Positions 1 through 11,393 of a DNA stretch of 64,000 nucleotides are shown here, piece after piece. The position numbers and the translations under genes were made by a program. Within the stretch, counting starts at the first letter, position 1. Every line of letters starts with the position of its first letter. Source of the DNA: Chromobotia macracanthus (lineage: Eukaryota > Chordata > Actinopteri > Cypriniformes > Botiidae); contig JAZGTH010000075.1 of the NCBI GenBank assembly GCA_036877525.1, positions 1,032,501 to 1,096,500 on the forward strand, written 5' to 3'. Under the pieces are notes generated by a model, which searched no databases, was not told the DNA's origin, and was given only the letters and a program-made list of their open reading frames with translations.

Positions 1-165
1 ATGTGTCAGCACTAACCTGTTAAACTGTTAAACTGTGACAGGTTCAGTGATCAGTTCTCCTCAGAAGCTCTCATTGTCAGTCTGGTACCTGTAAAAGCAG
101 CTTCATTTTCAGACAGGCTGGTGTCTCTGTGTGCTTGCTTCTCATGGGTTAAGTCTGTGCTCTAG

Positions 166-3100
166 TCCACACAGTTCAGTATGGATCATTTCTCGGGGAT
201 GCATAACTGGTACGCCTGCTCGCATGCCCGCCCCACATACTGTAACGTCTGCAGAGAGGCGCTGTCCGGGGTCACATCTCACGGGCTTTCCTGTGAAGGT
301 ACCTGCATTCAGTATACGACAGTGTGAATATTGTTAAATGTGAAATGTCAACTGCTGTGTTGATTTAGTTGATTCTGAATCTGTGAACTGAATGTGTTTA
401 TGTCAGGGGTGATATAATCCTGCTGCTGGAGAGTCAGTGTCCTGCAGAGTTCTCCAACTCTCCAACAACAATCAAACACAGCAGATAATCAAGCTCTTAC
501 TGGTAGATTTGTTGGCAGTACACATCAACACTTCCAGGCAGGGGTGTGAAGGATGTTGGAGCTAAACTCTGCAGGACACTGACCCCCCAGGACAGAGTTT
601 TGACACCCCTCATTTTATATTCAAGTGCTGTGTAGGGTTAACTCTGTTTGTGTGTGTGCATGTGTGTGTGTTTGTTGTACAGTGTGTAAGTTTAAAGCTC
701 ACAAGCGTTGTGCGGTCAGAGCCACTAATAACTGCAAATGGACGACACTGGCCTCCATAGGCAAAGACATACTGGAGGATGAGGAGGGGGTGAGTGTGTT
801 ACACACACACACATTCACAGCACATTGCAAAATTATGTTCCATTTCTGTTACATTCTGCCTTCTGTAAAGGTTTTATACGTTTTCATATTGTGATTCTGT
901 GACTGAAGTTTGAGTCCTGGTCCGTGGGGGCCTCTCTCTCCTCTCTCATCACTTCCTGTCTCTCTGCACTGAGTGTCAGTGCTGCAGCGAGAGCTCACAA
1001 GAGTTTGAAACACTGATGAACAGGAATGTGGGGTTGAAATTACTGTCAGTCTGTTTCATTTCATCTCTAAACTCTCTGTAGATCTCGATGCCTCATCAGT
1101 GGTTGGAGGGAAACCTGCCGGTCAGCGCCAAATGTACCGTGTGTGATAAAACCTGCGGCAGTGTGCTGAGACTACAGGACTGGCGCTGTTTATGGTGCAA
1201 AGCCATGGTGAGTGAGTATGTGTGTCAGTGTGTAAGTTTCTTTTACATTCTTCTGTGTAATTTATGCTACAGTCAATGCAAGAAAACATTTATCCATGTG
1301 CAAGTGTGTAGATGTTAGTGTGTGTTTATTTAAATGTGTATGTGCGTGAGTGTGTTTATGTAAATGAGTGTGGAAGTGTGTCTGTATAACTGTGTTTTCT
1401 TTACATTGTTCTGTATAATGTATGTTACAGTCAATGCAAGGCAGCATTTATCTGTGAGTGTGTGTCCTGCAGGTGCATGCTGGGTGTAAAGAGCAGCTCT
1501 CCCTCAAGTGCCCGTTGGGTCAGTGTAAAGTCTCAGTGATCCCACCCACTGCCCTCAACAGCATCGACTCAGATGGTGAGCATCCAATCAGAGCTCCCGT
1601 ATAGCAGTGCATTTAGAATATTCAGCACAACAAAGACATAATGTTTTAATGTCAATGTCACTGTGTGTGCAGGATTCTGGAAGGCGTCATGTCCCCCGAC
1701 CTGCACGAGCCCGTTGCTGGTTTTTGTGAACAGTAAAAGTGGAGATAATCAGGGTGTGAAGTTTCTACGGCGATTTAAACAGCTGTTGAACCCTGCACAA
1801 GTGTTTGACCTGATGAACGGAGGACCACACCTCGGGTAAAACACACATGCATGCACGCACACACGTGCACACAATCATCAAAACAGTAATCAGCTTTGGC
1901 ACACATGATGCTAAATATGTTCTCTTAACATGATAATGTTGTGTGCGCGTGCTGTATGCTGTGTGCGTGTTGTATGTTGTGTGTGTTGTAGTTTGCGTCT
2001 GTTTCAGAAGTTTGACACGTTTCGTATTCTGGTGTGTGGGGGGGATGGAAGCGTCGGCTGGGTTTTGTCTGAGATTGATGTTCTGACTCTACACAAACAG
2101 GTACATACATGCTCACACTGCAAACACACAAACGCTTAAGATCTCGAGCGCTTGTAAACGCTGCTGCACTGTTATAATTAGCAGCAGGAAATGATCACAT
2201 TCAAATGATGACTCTCAGTCTCATAAATATGAACTTGGCAGCAGGACTAAAGTCACACAGTCACTGTGCTCATACTTCCCCCTGCTGATGGGTTTATGTA
2301 TCTGCAGAAATCTGCATCAGTCTTATCAGAAGGTCTGTTTGTGATGTCTGCAGTGTCAGCTGGGTGTACTTCCTCTGGGGACAGGAAATGACCTGGCAAG
2401 AGTTTTGGGGTGGGGCTCAGCCTGTGATGATGACACACAGTTACCCCAGATACTGGAGAAACTGGAGCGAGCCAGTACCAAGATGCTGGACAGGTGTGTG
2501 TGTGTGTGTGTGTGCTGAGATATGTGTTCATATTATGTTTTTTTTTAAACAAACACTGAACCATCTTTTTGTAGATGGAGTATTATGGTATACGAAACCA
2601 AGTTCCCACGGCAACACTCCAGCTCTGTGGTGACAGAGGAGTGCAGTGAAGATTCTGAGGTAACGTGAACGTTTCATACAGCTGCTTTACACTTTCACAT
2701 TGACTCTTCATGTTTCACACTTCTCTAGCATCTGAATTTGCACTCAGTTCTGTTTATAATGTTAGTCAGGGTTAGTCAGCATGCATTACATGCTTGTTTT
2801 GCACTGCTCTGATTGGCTGATTTTGTTCCAGGTGCAGCACATTCTGACCTATGAGGATTCAGTTGCTGTGCATCTTTCCAAAATACTGACGTCTGACCAG
2901 CACTCTGTGGTCATCTCCTCTTCCAAGTGTGTTCTGTATATGTGTCTGTATGTCTGTGTGAGATCTTGTTGATTGTGTGGATCTTAAGGTGTGTGTTTGT
3001 GTTTTTTTCAGAGTCTTGTGTGAGACGGTTAAGGATTTCGTTGCGAAAGTTGGTCGTGCGTATGAGAAGAACACAGAAAGCTCTAAGGAATCAGAGGCCA

Positions 3101-3490
3101 TGGCAAAAAAGGTCAGCTCTGATTGGCTGTCTGTAGCCTGTGTGATGACTTTGTGTCTGTGATTGATTGTTGGATGACTCTGGGTGTTTCTGATTGGCTG
3201 TAGTGTGGTGTTTTAAAAGAGAAGTTGGACTCTTTACTGAAGACATTGAACGAAGAGTCTCAGGCCACAAGCGTGTTGGCCACGCCTCCACCTACCATTG
3301 CTGAGGAGCAGGATGATGGGGAATGTGTGCTGGCCCCGCCTACAGTCACGGCTCCTTGCTCACCCCGCCCAACTGCCGCCATTTTTAAGCCACGAGAGCA
3401 GCTGATGCTACGCGCTAACAGTCTGAAGAAAGCCATCAGACAAATCATAGAGCACACAGAGAAAGGTACACATATGTTCACACACACACA

Positions 3491-3535
<45 letters not shown>

Positions 3536-6500
3536 CTTTAATGAACGTAGTTTATATCACACATTGTGATTGACATTATTTTTAGGAAAGCATTTGTTGT
3601 TAAATCTTTCTCTCAGCGGTGGACGAACAGAACGCTCAGACTGAGGAAGTTTTTGCCTCTCTGCCTGTTGAGGTGGAAGAAGATGATGATGGAGATAAAT
3701 TATCTCTACAGTCATCATACAGCAGCCGAGCACGACCCAGTAGAAGAGGTGGGATTTGGTGTTTACTTTCTGAATACGCGCATACTTACAGTCTAATTGT
3801 CATTGTTTATGTATCTCTCTTTCTCTCTTTATGTGTTTATGTCTCTCTCTTAGCCTCTAAGACTCCATGTGAGAAGCTCATCAGTAAAGGAAGTCTGTCG
3901 ATAGGCAGCTCCGCCTCACTTCCTGTTCAGACAGGAAGTAGGGACAATATGCCCATGCTGAACACCAAGATCCTTTACCCAAGTAAGAGCAGCAGTTGTC
4001 ATGAAAACAGGAGAATCTGTGGTACTTTTCAGAAGCTCATTTTGTGTGTTTGTGTAGGTCTCAGGGCAGGAGTGTCGGGCTCTTTCAGTGGTTCAGTCAT
4101 CAGCAGACTGTTAGTCAATGCCGACCCGTTCAGCTGTGACCCAGAGAACCTGTAAGTCTGTCTGCCTCTTCCTCTGTCTGTCATTGTGAGACAATTGAGA
4201 AAAGTCAACAAAAGAAAATCAAATGAGGAGCAGGATTTGATTTGATTTGTCAGGATTATGTTGGTCTGATCTCACACAGACAGGCACACTCATGTAGTTC
4301 GACATTATTTGGCAGAGTCTCAGATGTGTGCTGTATGACTCTCACTCTCTCTGTTTCAGGGATCTCTACACAGAGAAATGTGTGATGAATAATTATTTTG
4401 GAATCGGTCTGGATGCCAAAATCTCTCTGGACTTCAACAACAAACGTGATGAACATCCAGAGAAATGCAGGTGCATAATCACATTCAAATGTAAACACAT
4501 CTAAACATAAACACATCTAAACATCATAAAAACATCTAAACAACAACTACTTTTACTATCACATCTAAACATCATAATCACATCTAAACATCATAAACAC
4601 ATCTAATCATAAACACATCTAAAGATAATCACATCTAAACATCATAAAAACATCTAAACAACAACTACTTTTACTATCACATCTAAACATCATAATCACA
4701 TCTAAACATCATAATCACATCTAATCATAAACACATCTAAAGATAATCACATCTAAACATCATAATCACATCTAAATATAAACACATCTATACAATCGCA
4801 TCTAAATGTAATTGCAATTGACATCTGCTGCATGTTTGTGTTTGTTCAGGAGTCGCACTAAGAACATGATGTGGTACGGAGTTCTGGGGACTAAAGAACT
4901 TCTGCACAGAACATACAAGAACCTGGAGCAGAGGGTTCTGCTGGAGGTGAGAGAGAGATGGAGAAAAAGAAATGGAGAAAAACAGAGAGAGATGAAGAGA
5001 GAGAGTTTTATGTGTTTGTGAGGTTAATCTGTATGTGTGTGTGTGTGTGTGTGTGTGTGGGTAGTGTGACGGCAGGCCCATCCCTCTGCCCAGTCTACAG
5101 GGAATTGCTGTGTTAAACATTCCGAGTTACGCAGGAGGAACAAACTTCTGGGGAGGAACTAAAGAAGATGATGTAAGTTCTGTTTAATCTGCCTTGAGTG
5201 TTTTTATGTGGTGTGTGTCTGAAATCTGAAGGTGTGTTTAGAGTCGTGGATCAGAAGAGCTTTGATTGTAACGTGTGTGTGTGTGACAGACCTTCACTGC
5301 ACCGTCCTTCGATGATAAGATCCTGGAGGTTGTGGCTGTATTTGGCAGTATGCAGATGGCTGTTTCCAGAGTCATTAATCTCCAGCACCATCGTATTGCA
5401 CAGGTACACAACACACACACAAATGCACAAACACACAGATGGCTCTGAGGCTGTGGAACTGACGTTTGTGTCTCTCGCAGTGTCGGACAGTGAAGATCAC
5501 AATTCTGGGTGATGAAGGTGTTCCTGTGCAGGTGGACGGAGAGGCCTGGATCCAACCACCCGGATATATCAGGATCATTCACAAGAACCGAACACAGACT
5601 CTCACCAGAGACCGGGTGTGTGTGCACATATAACACACTCATACACAGACTCTCACCAGAGACCAGGTGTGTGTGCACATATAACACACTCATACACAGA
5701 CACTCACCAGAGACCAGGTGTGTGTGCACATATAACACACTCATACACAGACTCTCACCAGAGACCAGGTGTGTGTGCACATATAACACACTCATACACA
5801 GACACTCACCAGAGACCGGGTGTGTGTGCACATATAACACACTCATACACAGACTCTCACCAGAGACTGGGTGTGTGTGCACATATAACACACTCATACA
5901 CAGACTCTCACCAGAGACCGGGTGTGTGTGCACATATAACACACTCATACACAGACACTCACCAGAGACCGGGTGTGTGTGCACATATAACACACTCATA
6001 CACAGACACTCACCAGAGACCGGGTGTGTGTGCACATATAACACACTCATACACAGACACTCACCAGAGACCGGGTGTGTGTGCACATATAACACACTCA
6101 TACACAGACTCTCACCAGAGACCGGGTGTGTGTGTGTTTGCATATATAATAATTGTGTAGATGAAAAGTTCTTTAAGATCATGAGATAAATTCTGTCAGG
6201 TGAGTTTTTCATCTCTGTGTGTTGCAGGCGTTTGAGAACACTCTGAAGTCATGGGAGGACAAACAGAGAGGTGAGATTCCACGGCTGGTATCCCAGCATG
6301 CATCACAGCCAGAGATTGTTTCTGAAGAGGAAACCTCTCAGATCAGCCTGTTTGGACAGGCGGCTGGTGCTCTGATACACAGGTATACACACAATACACA
6401 CACACAGGCAACCAAATACACACTGTCACATGTAGACTGGCATGAAAATCTGATGTGAATTTTTCTAGGTAATCACAGTTCTTTATCTCGAGTTGAGCTC

Positions 6501-8829
6501 ACCTGCATGTTTGTGTGTGTATGTGTGCGCAGTATCAGGGAGGTGGCGCAGTCTCATCACACTATTGAGCAGGAGTTGGCTCATGCGGTCAATGCCAGCT
6601 CTAAAGCCATGGACCTGGTGTATGCAAACTCCAAGACCAGTGGGGTGAGAAACTGCATCACCTGTTACTCACAAGCTGCTCTGTATTACATCATAACAAC
6701 TGCTCTGTGATTAGTGCAGATTTTGACTGCTGTTATGTGTGTGTAGGGTTTGACCTGTCATGTGGTGATGCAGATGGTCAGTGATGTAAAAGCTTTACAC
6801 AGTGAGACAGAACTGCTGCTGACTGGAAAGATGTGCCTGGTGAGTAACACACTCATACGTGTGTGTGTGTAAGTTAATGGGTAATAATTGTTTCCTGTGA
6901 AGGGTTTTTCTGCAGAGGATTAGAATGCTGAATCTTCACAATCACTTCACAATTTCTGTCTGTGTACAGTAAGATGTAGATGAGGTTTCTGTCTGTGTAC
7001 AGTAAGACAAAGATGAGGTTTCTGTTTGTTTACAGTAAGATGTAGATGAGGTTTCTGTCTGTTTACAGTAAGACGTAGATGAGGTTTCTGTCTGTTTACA
7101 GTAAGACGTAGATGAGGTTTCTGTCTGTTTACAGTAAGACGTAGATGAGGTTTCTGTCTGTGTACAGTAAGAAGTAGATGAGGTTTCTGTCTGTGTACAG
7201 TAAGACGTAGATGAGGTTTCTGTCTGTGTACAGTAAGACGTAGATGAGGTTTCTGTCTGTGTACAGTAAGACGTAGATGAGGTTTCTGTCTGTGTACAGT
7301 AAGAAGTAGATGAGGTTTCTGTCTGTGTACAGTAAGACGTAGATGAGGTTTCTGTCTGTGTACAGTAAGACGTAGATGAGGTTTCTGTCTGTTTACAGTA
7401 AGACGTAGATGAGGTTTCTGTCTGGTTCTCTACCTGTTTTCTGAAAACCTGTGTTCACTGTGTTACATTTCTGTGGTGTAACTCTCTCCCTCTCTCTCTC
7501 TGTCTCTTCAGCAGTTGGATCCTCCTCAGAGGGATCAGCTGATTGGTGCGTTGGGTTCTGTCACTCAGCAGTTGCGCAGACTGACAGACATCAGCTGGCT
7601 CAGTCCAATCATTGACCCCGCCGATGATGAGGTCACACAAACATCAGTGTACACGTGAACAACATGTGAACAACACTGTGGATCTGCTGCTGTCTTTATA
7701 CCAGTCTAACAGTGTGTGCTTGTGTGTGTACAGGTTCAGCTGTCTGATTTCTCAAAGCGAAGTCGCAGTGCTAAATTCCGCCTCAAATTTAAGAAAGACA
7801 AGAACAACAAGAATAAGGAGACATGTGCCGCCTTCAACATGCCTGGTAAACATCTGACCCATCACCTCAGAGAAGGAATAAAGTGATGTGTGTGTCTGTG
7901 TGCGGGGGTCAGTGTGTGTGAAGAGAAGCGGCTGATACAGTATGCATACGGGGTGTACGGGGAATACATCTGTCACAAGCTCATATGTGAATTTATTAAT
8001 TTTGCGGTGGGGCTTGTAGGAGTCAGTGTAGAAAGACATTAAAAACTATCCCTGCAGGAGCTACTTCACTCAGTTCAATGTTTTTGTACAGTGTTATTTA
8101 GCAATACATATTATTTCAGTATACAGCCTACGTATTTATACATATATAGCAGTTTAAGAAAGAACAGTGCCTCACAAACCCTCCAGTAGACCAGCCACAG
8201 GCCTGTGTCATACTAGACATTATTATAATATACACACTTGTTGTGTGCTGTAATCGTGTTGATTTATATTTATATTTGTTTTTGGAATATACTTGCAGAA
8301 ATATGTCATTCATAACTACTTTGCAGTTAATTAAACTTACTTTGTCAATGGTCATGTCAGTGCTCTCCACAGTTGTGTTAAATATGAGCATTTTAAAGTT
8401 ATCATACAGTTATCATATTATTACCATATCAACAGATTAAGTCCTGATAGAGAGAACCTTGTTTCTAAAACAGTCCTTTATCTTCTGTCAAGGAAGAAAA
8501 ATTGGTTTTGTGACAAAGTAAAGTGAGGTCAACCATAACAACAGGCCAGGGCTCGGTCGGGGCAGCAGGGGACAGGGTGTTTAGTACGCTGTGAGAGTCT
8601 GTTCAGTTTTTGGGTTTGGTTTCATATGTTGTTGTGTGTTTTATGTGCAGTGTATCAGTGGGGTGTAGATGAAGTGGCCATCTGGTTGGAGATGTTGTGT
8701 CTTTCAGAGTATAAGGAGATCTTCATCAGACACGACATCAGAGGACCAGAGTTACTTCAGCTGGAGAGGAGAGATCTGAAGGTAGGTGTGTGTGTGTGAG
8801 TGTGTGTGTGAGTGAGTGAGTGTGTGTGA

Positions 8830-8864
<35 letters not shown>

Positions 8865-9120
8865 TGTGTGAGTGTGTGTGTGTGTGCATGTAAAACATGA
8901 TCTAAACATAAAACATTCTTCCACTCCAGACATGAAGAGGCAAAGCTGTTGGTCATTTGATATTTTGAAACTTCTTAAAGAGAACTTTCAGAGAATTACA
9001 GATATTATTAATGTTGTGTTTTTGTGTCAGGACTTGGGCGTGACTAAAGTTGGTCACATGAAGCGGATCTTGCAAGGTATCAGGGATTTGAGTCCAAACT
9101 GCACCGCCAGTGAAGTCTAG
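166..9120 (+). CDS. dgkd: Diacylglycerol kinase delta, 5'-truncated, 26 exons
   Basis: Type II DAG kinase, which converts diacylglycerol to phosphatidic acid at membranes. Exons read: 166-298 (start may be 175), 683-789, 1082-1207, 1473-1575, 1673-1835, 1992-2100, 2354-2493, 2575-2659, 2832-2926, 3012-3111, 3204-3465, 3617-3748, 3854-3982, 4058-4151, 4360-4470, 4850-4946, 5065-5172, 5290-5403, 5481-5615, 6228-6382, 6533-6644, 6747-6839, 7512-7631, 7734-7845, 8651-8781, 9031-9120. All phases agree and give about 1051 residues. Domains in order: two C1 zinc fingers (residues ~10-60 and ~84-135, starting [17 protein letters not shown]), DAGK catalytic domain (~165-300, with GGDGSVGW), accessory domain (~593-760, [20 protein letters not shown]), and a C-terminal SAM domain (~980-1045, [18 protein letters not shown]). 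The SAM domain limits it to delta or eta; wording is closer to delta. The N-terminal PH domain lies upstream of the window. No internal break is seen. Confidence 0.93.
4490..4802. repeat. AT-rich tandem repeat in a dgkd intron
   Basis: Irregular tandem repeat built from acatctaaacatcataa-type words, with a longer duplicated block (about 4500-4620 against 4620-4740) that also carries acaactacttttactatc. It fills most of the intron between the exons ending 4470 and starting 4850. Confidence 0.85.
5592..6150. repeat. 51-bp minisatellite carrying a dgkd 5' splice site, 11 copies
   Basis: Copies begin at 5592, 5643, 5694, 5745, 5796, 5847, 5898, 5949, 6000, 6051 and 6102. Each starts acacagactctcaccagaga and continues through the splice donor into acatataacacactcat. 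The first copy holds the true end of the dgkd exon (donor after 5615). The unit length is 17 codons, so long but meaningless ORFs run through it on both strands. In the real dgkd frame the first intronic copy meets TAA at 5631-5633. Confidence 0.95.
6964..7426. repeat. 33-bp minisatellite in a dgkd intron, about 14 copies
   Basis: Near-identical 33-bp units in the intron between the exons ending 6839 and starting 7512. Each unit contains tttctgtctgtgtacag followed directly by taagacgtagatgagg. The first part resembles a polypyrimidine tract plus AG acceptor; ACA/GTAAGA resembles a donor. The true acceptor (cttcag, 7506-7511) lies downstream of the array. Confidence 0.92.
8782..8887. repeat. 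(GT)n with GA interruptions, dgkd intron
   Basis: About 100 bp of GT dinucleotides broken by gtgagt words, directly after the donor of the penultimate dgkd exon (8781). The donor itself is the start of the tract. Confidence 0.9.
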
Positions 9121-10781
9121 ATGCTCTGCAGCCAATTAGATGCCTCATTTAGACATGATGCAGCTTCACCCAGCCAATCAAATTCTTAGCTGGGACTGAA
9201 ACCAGCCACATCATGGGGACCAATGCCAATGACCAACGTCGAGCTCAACCAATCATAGTGCCTTCTCCCTCTGCCTTTGTAACATCATCATTATGAGGAA
9301 AACTGTTGTAGTACCTGGGAGGGGGAGATTTATCAAGAACCATCAGCATGAAGCATCGCACCAGTATCAGAGAGCAGGTGGACGGATCATTTAATGAAAC
9401 GGCCAAATGAGAAAACAGATTTGTACAAGACTGTAGAGGGTTACATTTAAAGACAACATGAAATCCAAATTGGCCATATTTACTTCCTGTTTGATTTCAG
9501 AATATTTCAACAAAATGTGAAAGGAGAGCAGAAACACATTAACAAACACTGGCACAAACATCTCATAAACTCTCTCTGGTCTGCGACTGCTTTAACGTGA
9601 CAATCAATCTTATTGACCTGAGGAATCACCCTCTTTCCCCTCGTCCTGCATGTGTGTATACAGCAGGTTTTTCTCATAGAGGCCTTAACCAACATTCCAC
9701 CAGCATCTCCAGCGATCACATATCAGCCTGTGCCCTGCCAGCATGTGACTCTTAAAGGTGCAGTAAGCAATTTCTGAGAAACATACACCCAAACAAACAG
9801 TTCTGTGAATATTTGCTCAATGTTTTGCTGTTTTATTTTCAGAAATGGCTTTACTGCAGCCCTGGAGTGTTACAGAAAATACTTGTTCATTAGCCTTTAA
9901 AGTGCAGAAACAGCAGGTCCTGCCTAAGTTGACTTTAAATGTCATACAAACAGGGAACAAACTGAAGAGTTTACAAGCACCAGATATTTTGGCCAGTGAG
10001 TAACTGTCCTGTTGGTCAAGTGTTACAATCATATTCTCTGTTTAACAGGAACATTTTCTGAAATCTCACACATAAATGTGCAGCAAAACGTTTGTCTTGG
10101 ACCCTGTGTACAAACCCAACAGTGTTAAACTCACCTTGAGGAGCTTTTCATTCTGCTCTAAATGCTTTTCACAGACTCATCTGGGCTAAATCAGTGAAAC
10201 ATCATCTTTACTCTTTAAACATATTAAACTCTATAAGGATGAGAGAGATAATGCTGACAGTATGTAATGCAGTCAGATCAGACCCTGTCATGTTGTCTGA
10301 TCTCTGTCTGACTGTTAAGTATTTATTTTTATTGATAAATTAACTGAATGTATTCATGTCCATCTCCGTCTTGTTTTTATTTCTGTACATAGACTTCTTT
10401 AAGAATGTAAATACCTTCTTTCTGTACAGTGAAACATTCAGAATTAAAATCTGGTCTGTTACGCTTATATTTGCTTCATTTAATGTGTATGAAACTGGAA
10501 TATTTGTATAATGCATAGTAACATATACAGAATAAGTCATTCATAGCACTGGTCTATTGTATTATACATCTGTAGTATATCCCACAGACGGACAACTGAA
10601 GCAACAACAAAAATAATGTTAAAGTTTTCAGTAAAATTATCCAATCGTGAGAAGGTCATTATTACATCACACTGATTATTAGGTTTTACATGATGAATTT
10701 AAGAGCATATTCTAACAGTGCAAGTGTTTTCAGATGTTACATTAAATATATATTTACATTTTAAACTGTATTTGAAATAAA
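9121..10781 (+). other. dgkd 3' UTR and flank
   Basis: No further open exon is seen after the stop at 9118-9120. A late AATAAA at 10776-10781 is a plausible poly(A) signal, preceded by AT-rich sequence. At 9751-9785 there is an aaggtgcagtaagcaatttc word that recurs in related form at 49833-49943 and probably belongs to a dispersed non-autonomous element. The UTR end is inferred only from the AATAAA. Confidence 0.45.
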
Positions 10782-10952
10782 AGTTTAAAGTGTATAAAAT
10801 ATCACGCCTGCATATATTCAGTGCTGATTTTAGAAGCACTACAGATCAAAGAGGGTAAATCACTGATGCATATACATGCACGTATTATTATTATTATTAC
10901 GTGTATTATATGAAAAAGCAAATAATTGTTTTTAATAAATATAAAACATGAT

Positions 10953-11024
10953 TGCGTTGGCCGGGAATCGAACCCGGGTCAACTGCTTGGAAGGCAGCTA
11001 TGCTCACCACTATACCACCAACGC
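10953..11024 (-). tRNA. tRNA-Gly (anticodon UCC)
   Basis: The minus strand reads as a 72-nt tRNA. The acceptor arms GCGTTGG and CCAACGC pair, followed by A as discriminator. The A box region is TGGTATAGTGGTGAGC, the B box is GGTTCGATTCC, and the anticodon loop CTTCCAA gives UCC. A run of four T on the minus strand (plus 10943-10946) lies 6 nt past the gene and fits an RNA polymerase III stop. It is intact, with no mismatch in the stems I checked. It is divergent from ilkap, whose start codon is about 370 bp away. Confidence 0.96.
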
Positions 11025-11239
11025 TCGTCGTGAGAAGCGGCAACATGAACAGTAAAGATGTCAGAATAAACACCCTGTTATCATTCACAAGAGTGTTTAA
11101 AAGCACAAATACGTGTTTTAAAGACCTTAAACGCATGTTATGATCCGGCTGTTCGTGTGATATATGACGCTAAAGGTCCCCCAGAGCAGACTTTCCGTGA
11201 GATTACGACTCCCCGCTTCTGATTTGTTTATACACGGAG

Positions 11240-11393
11240 TGCTGCTCCCTGATTGGTGTTTATTTGTAAAGCCCGCCCTCACACCAATCCCGCCCCTAAC
11301 GAAACACGGGGGTAGTAATTTCGCGCGGAGTCAGATTCGATACTACGGTCCCCATCTGAAGCTATCGCGCTAATCTCCACCTCTGATCCAAAC
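11240..11393 (+). promoter_or_regulatory. Likely ilkap promoter / 5' UTR
   Basis: Just upstream of the ilkap start codon are an inverted CCAAT box (attgg, 11252-11256), a direct CCAAT (11284-11288), GC-box-like cccgccc words (11272-11278 and near 11290) and CpGs. No TATA box is evident. This is typical of a housekeeping promoter, but the transcription start is not determined. Confidence 0.5.

Noticed and set aside
5238..6212. 324-codon minus-strand ORF and 180/226-codon plus ORFs
   Set aside because: They are open only because the 51-bp repeat is a multiple of three; the plus-strand dgkd exon occupies a different frame.
10906..11143. ORFs of 63 and 76 codons across the tRNA
   Set aside because: They overlap the tRNA-Gly gene and have no coding support.
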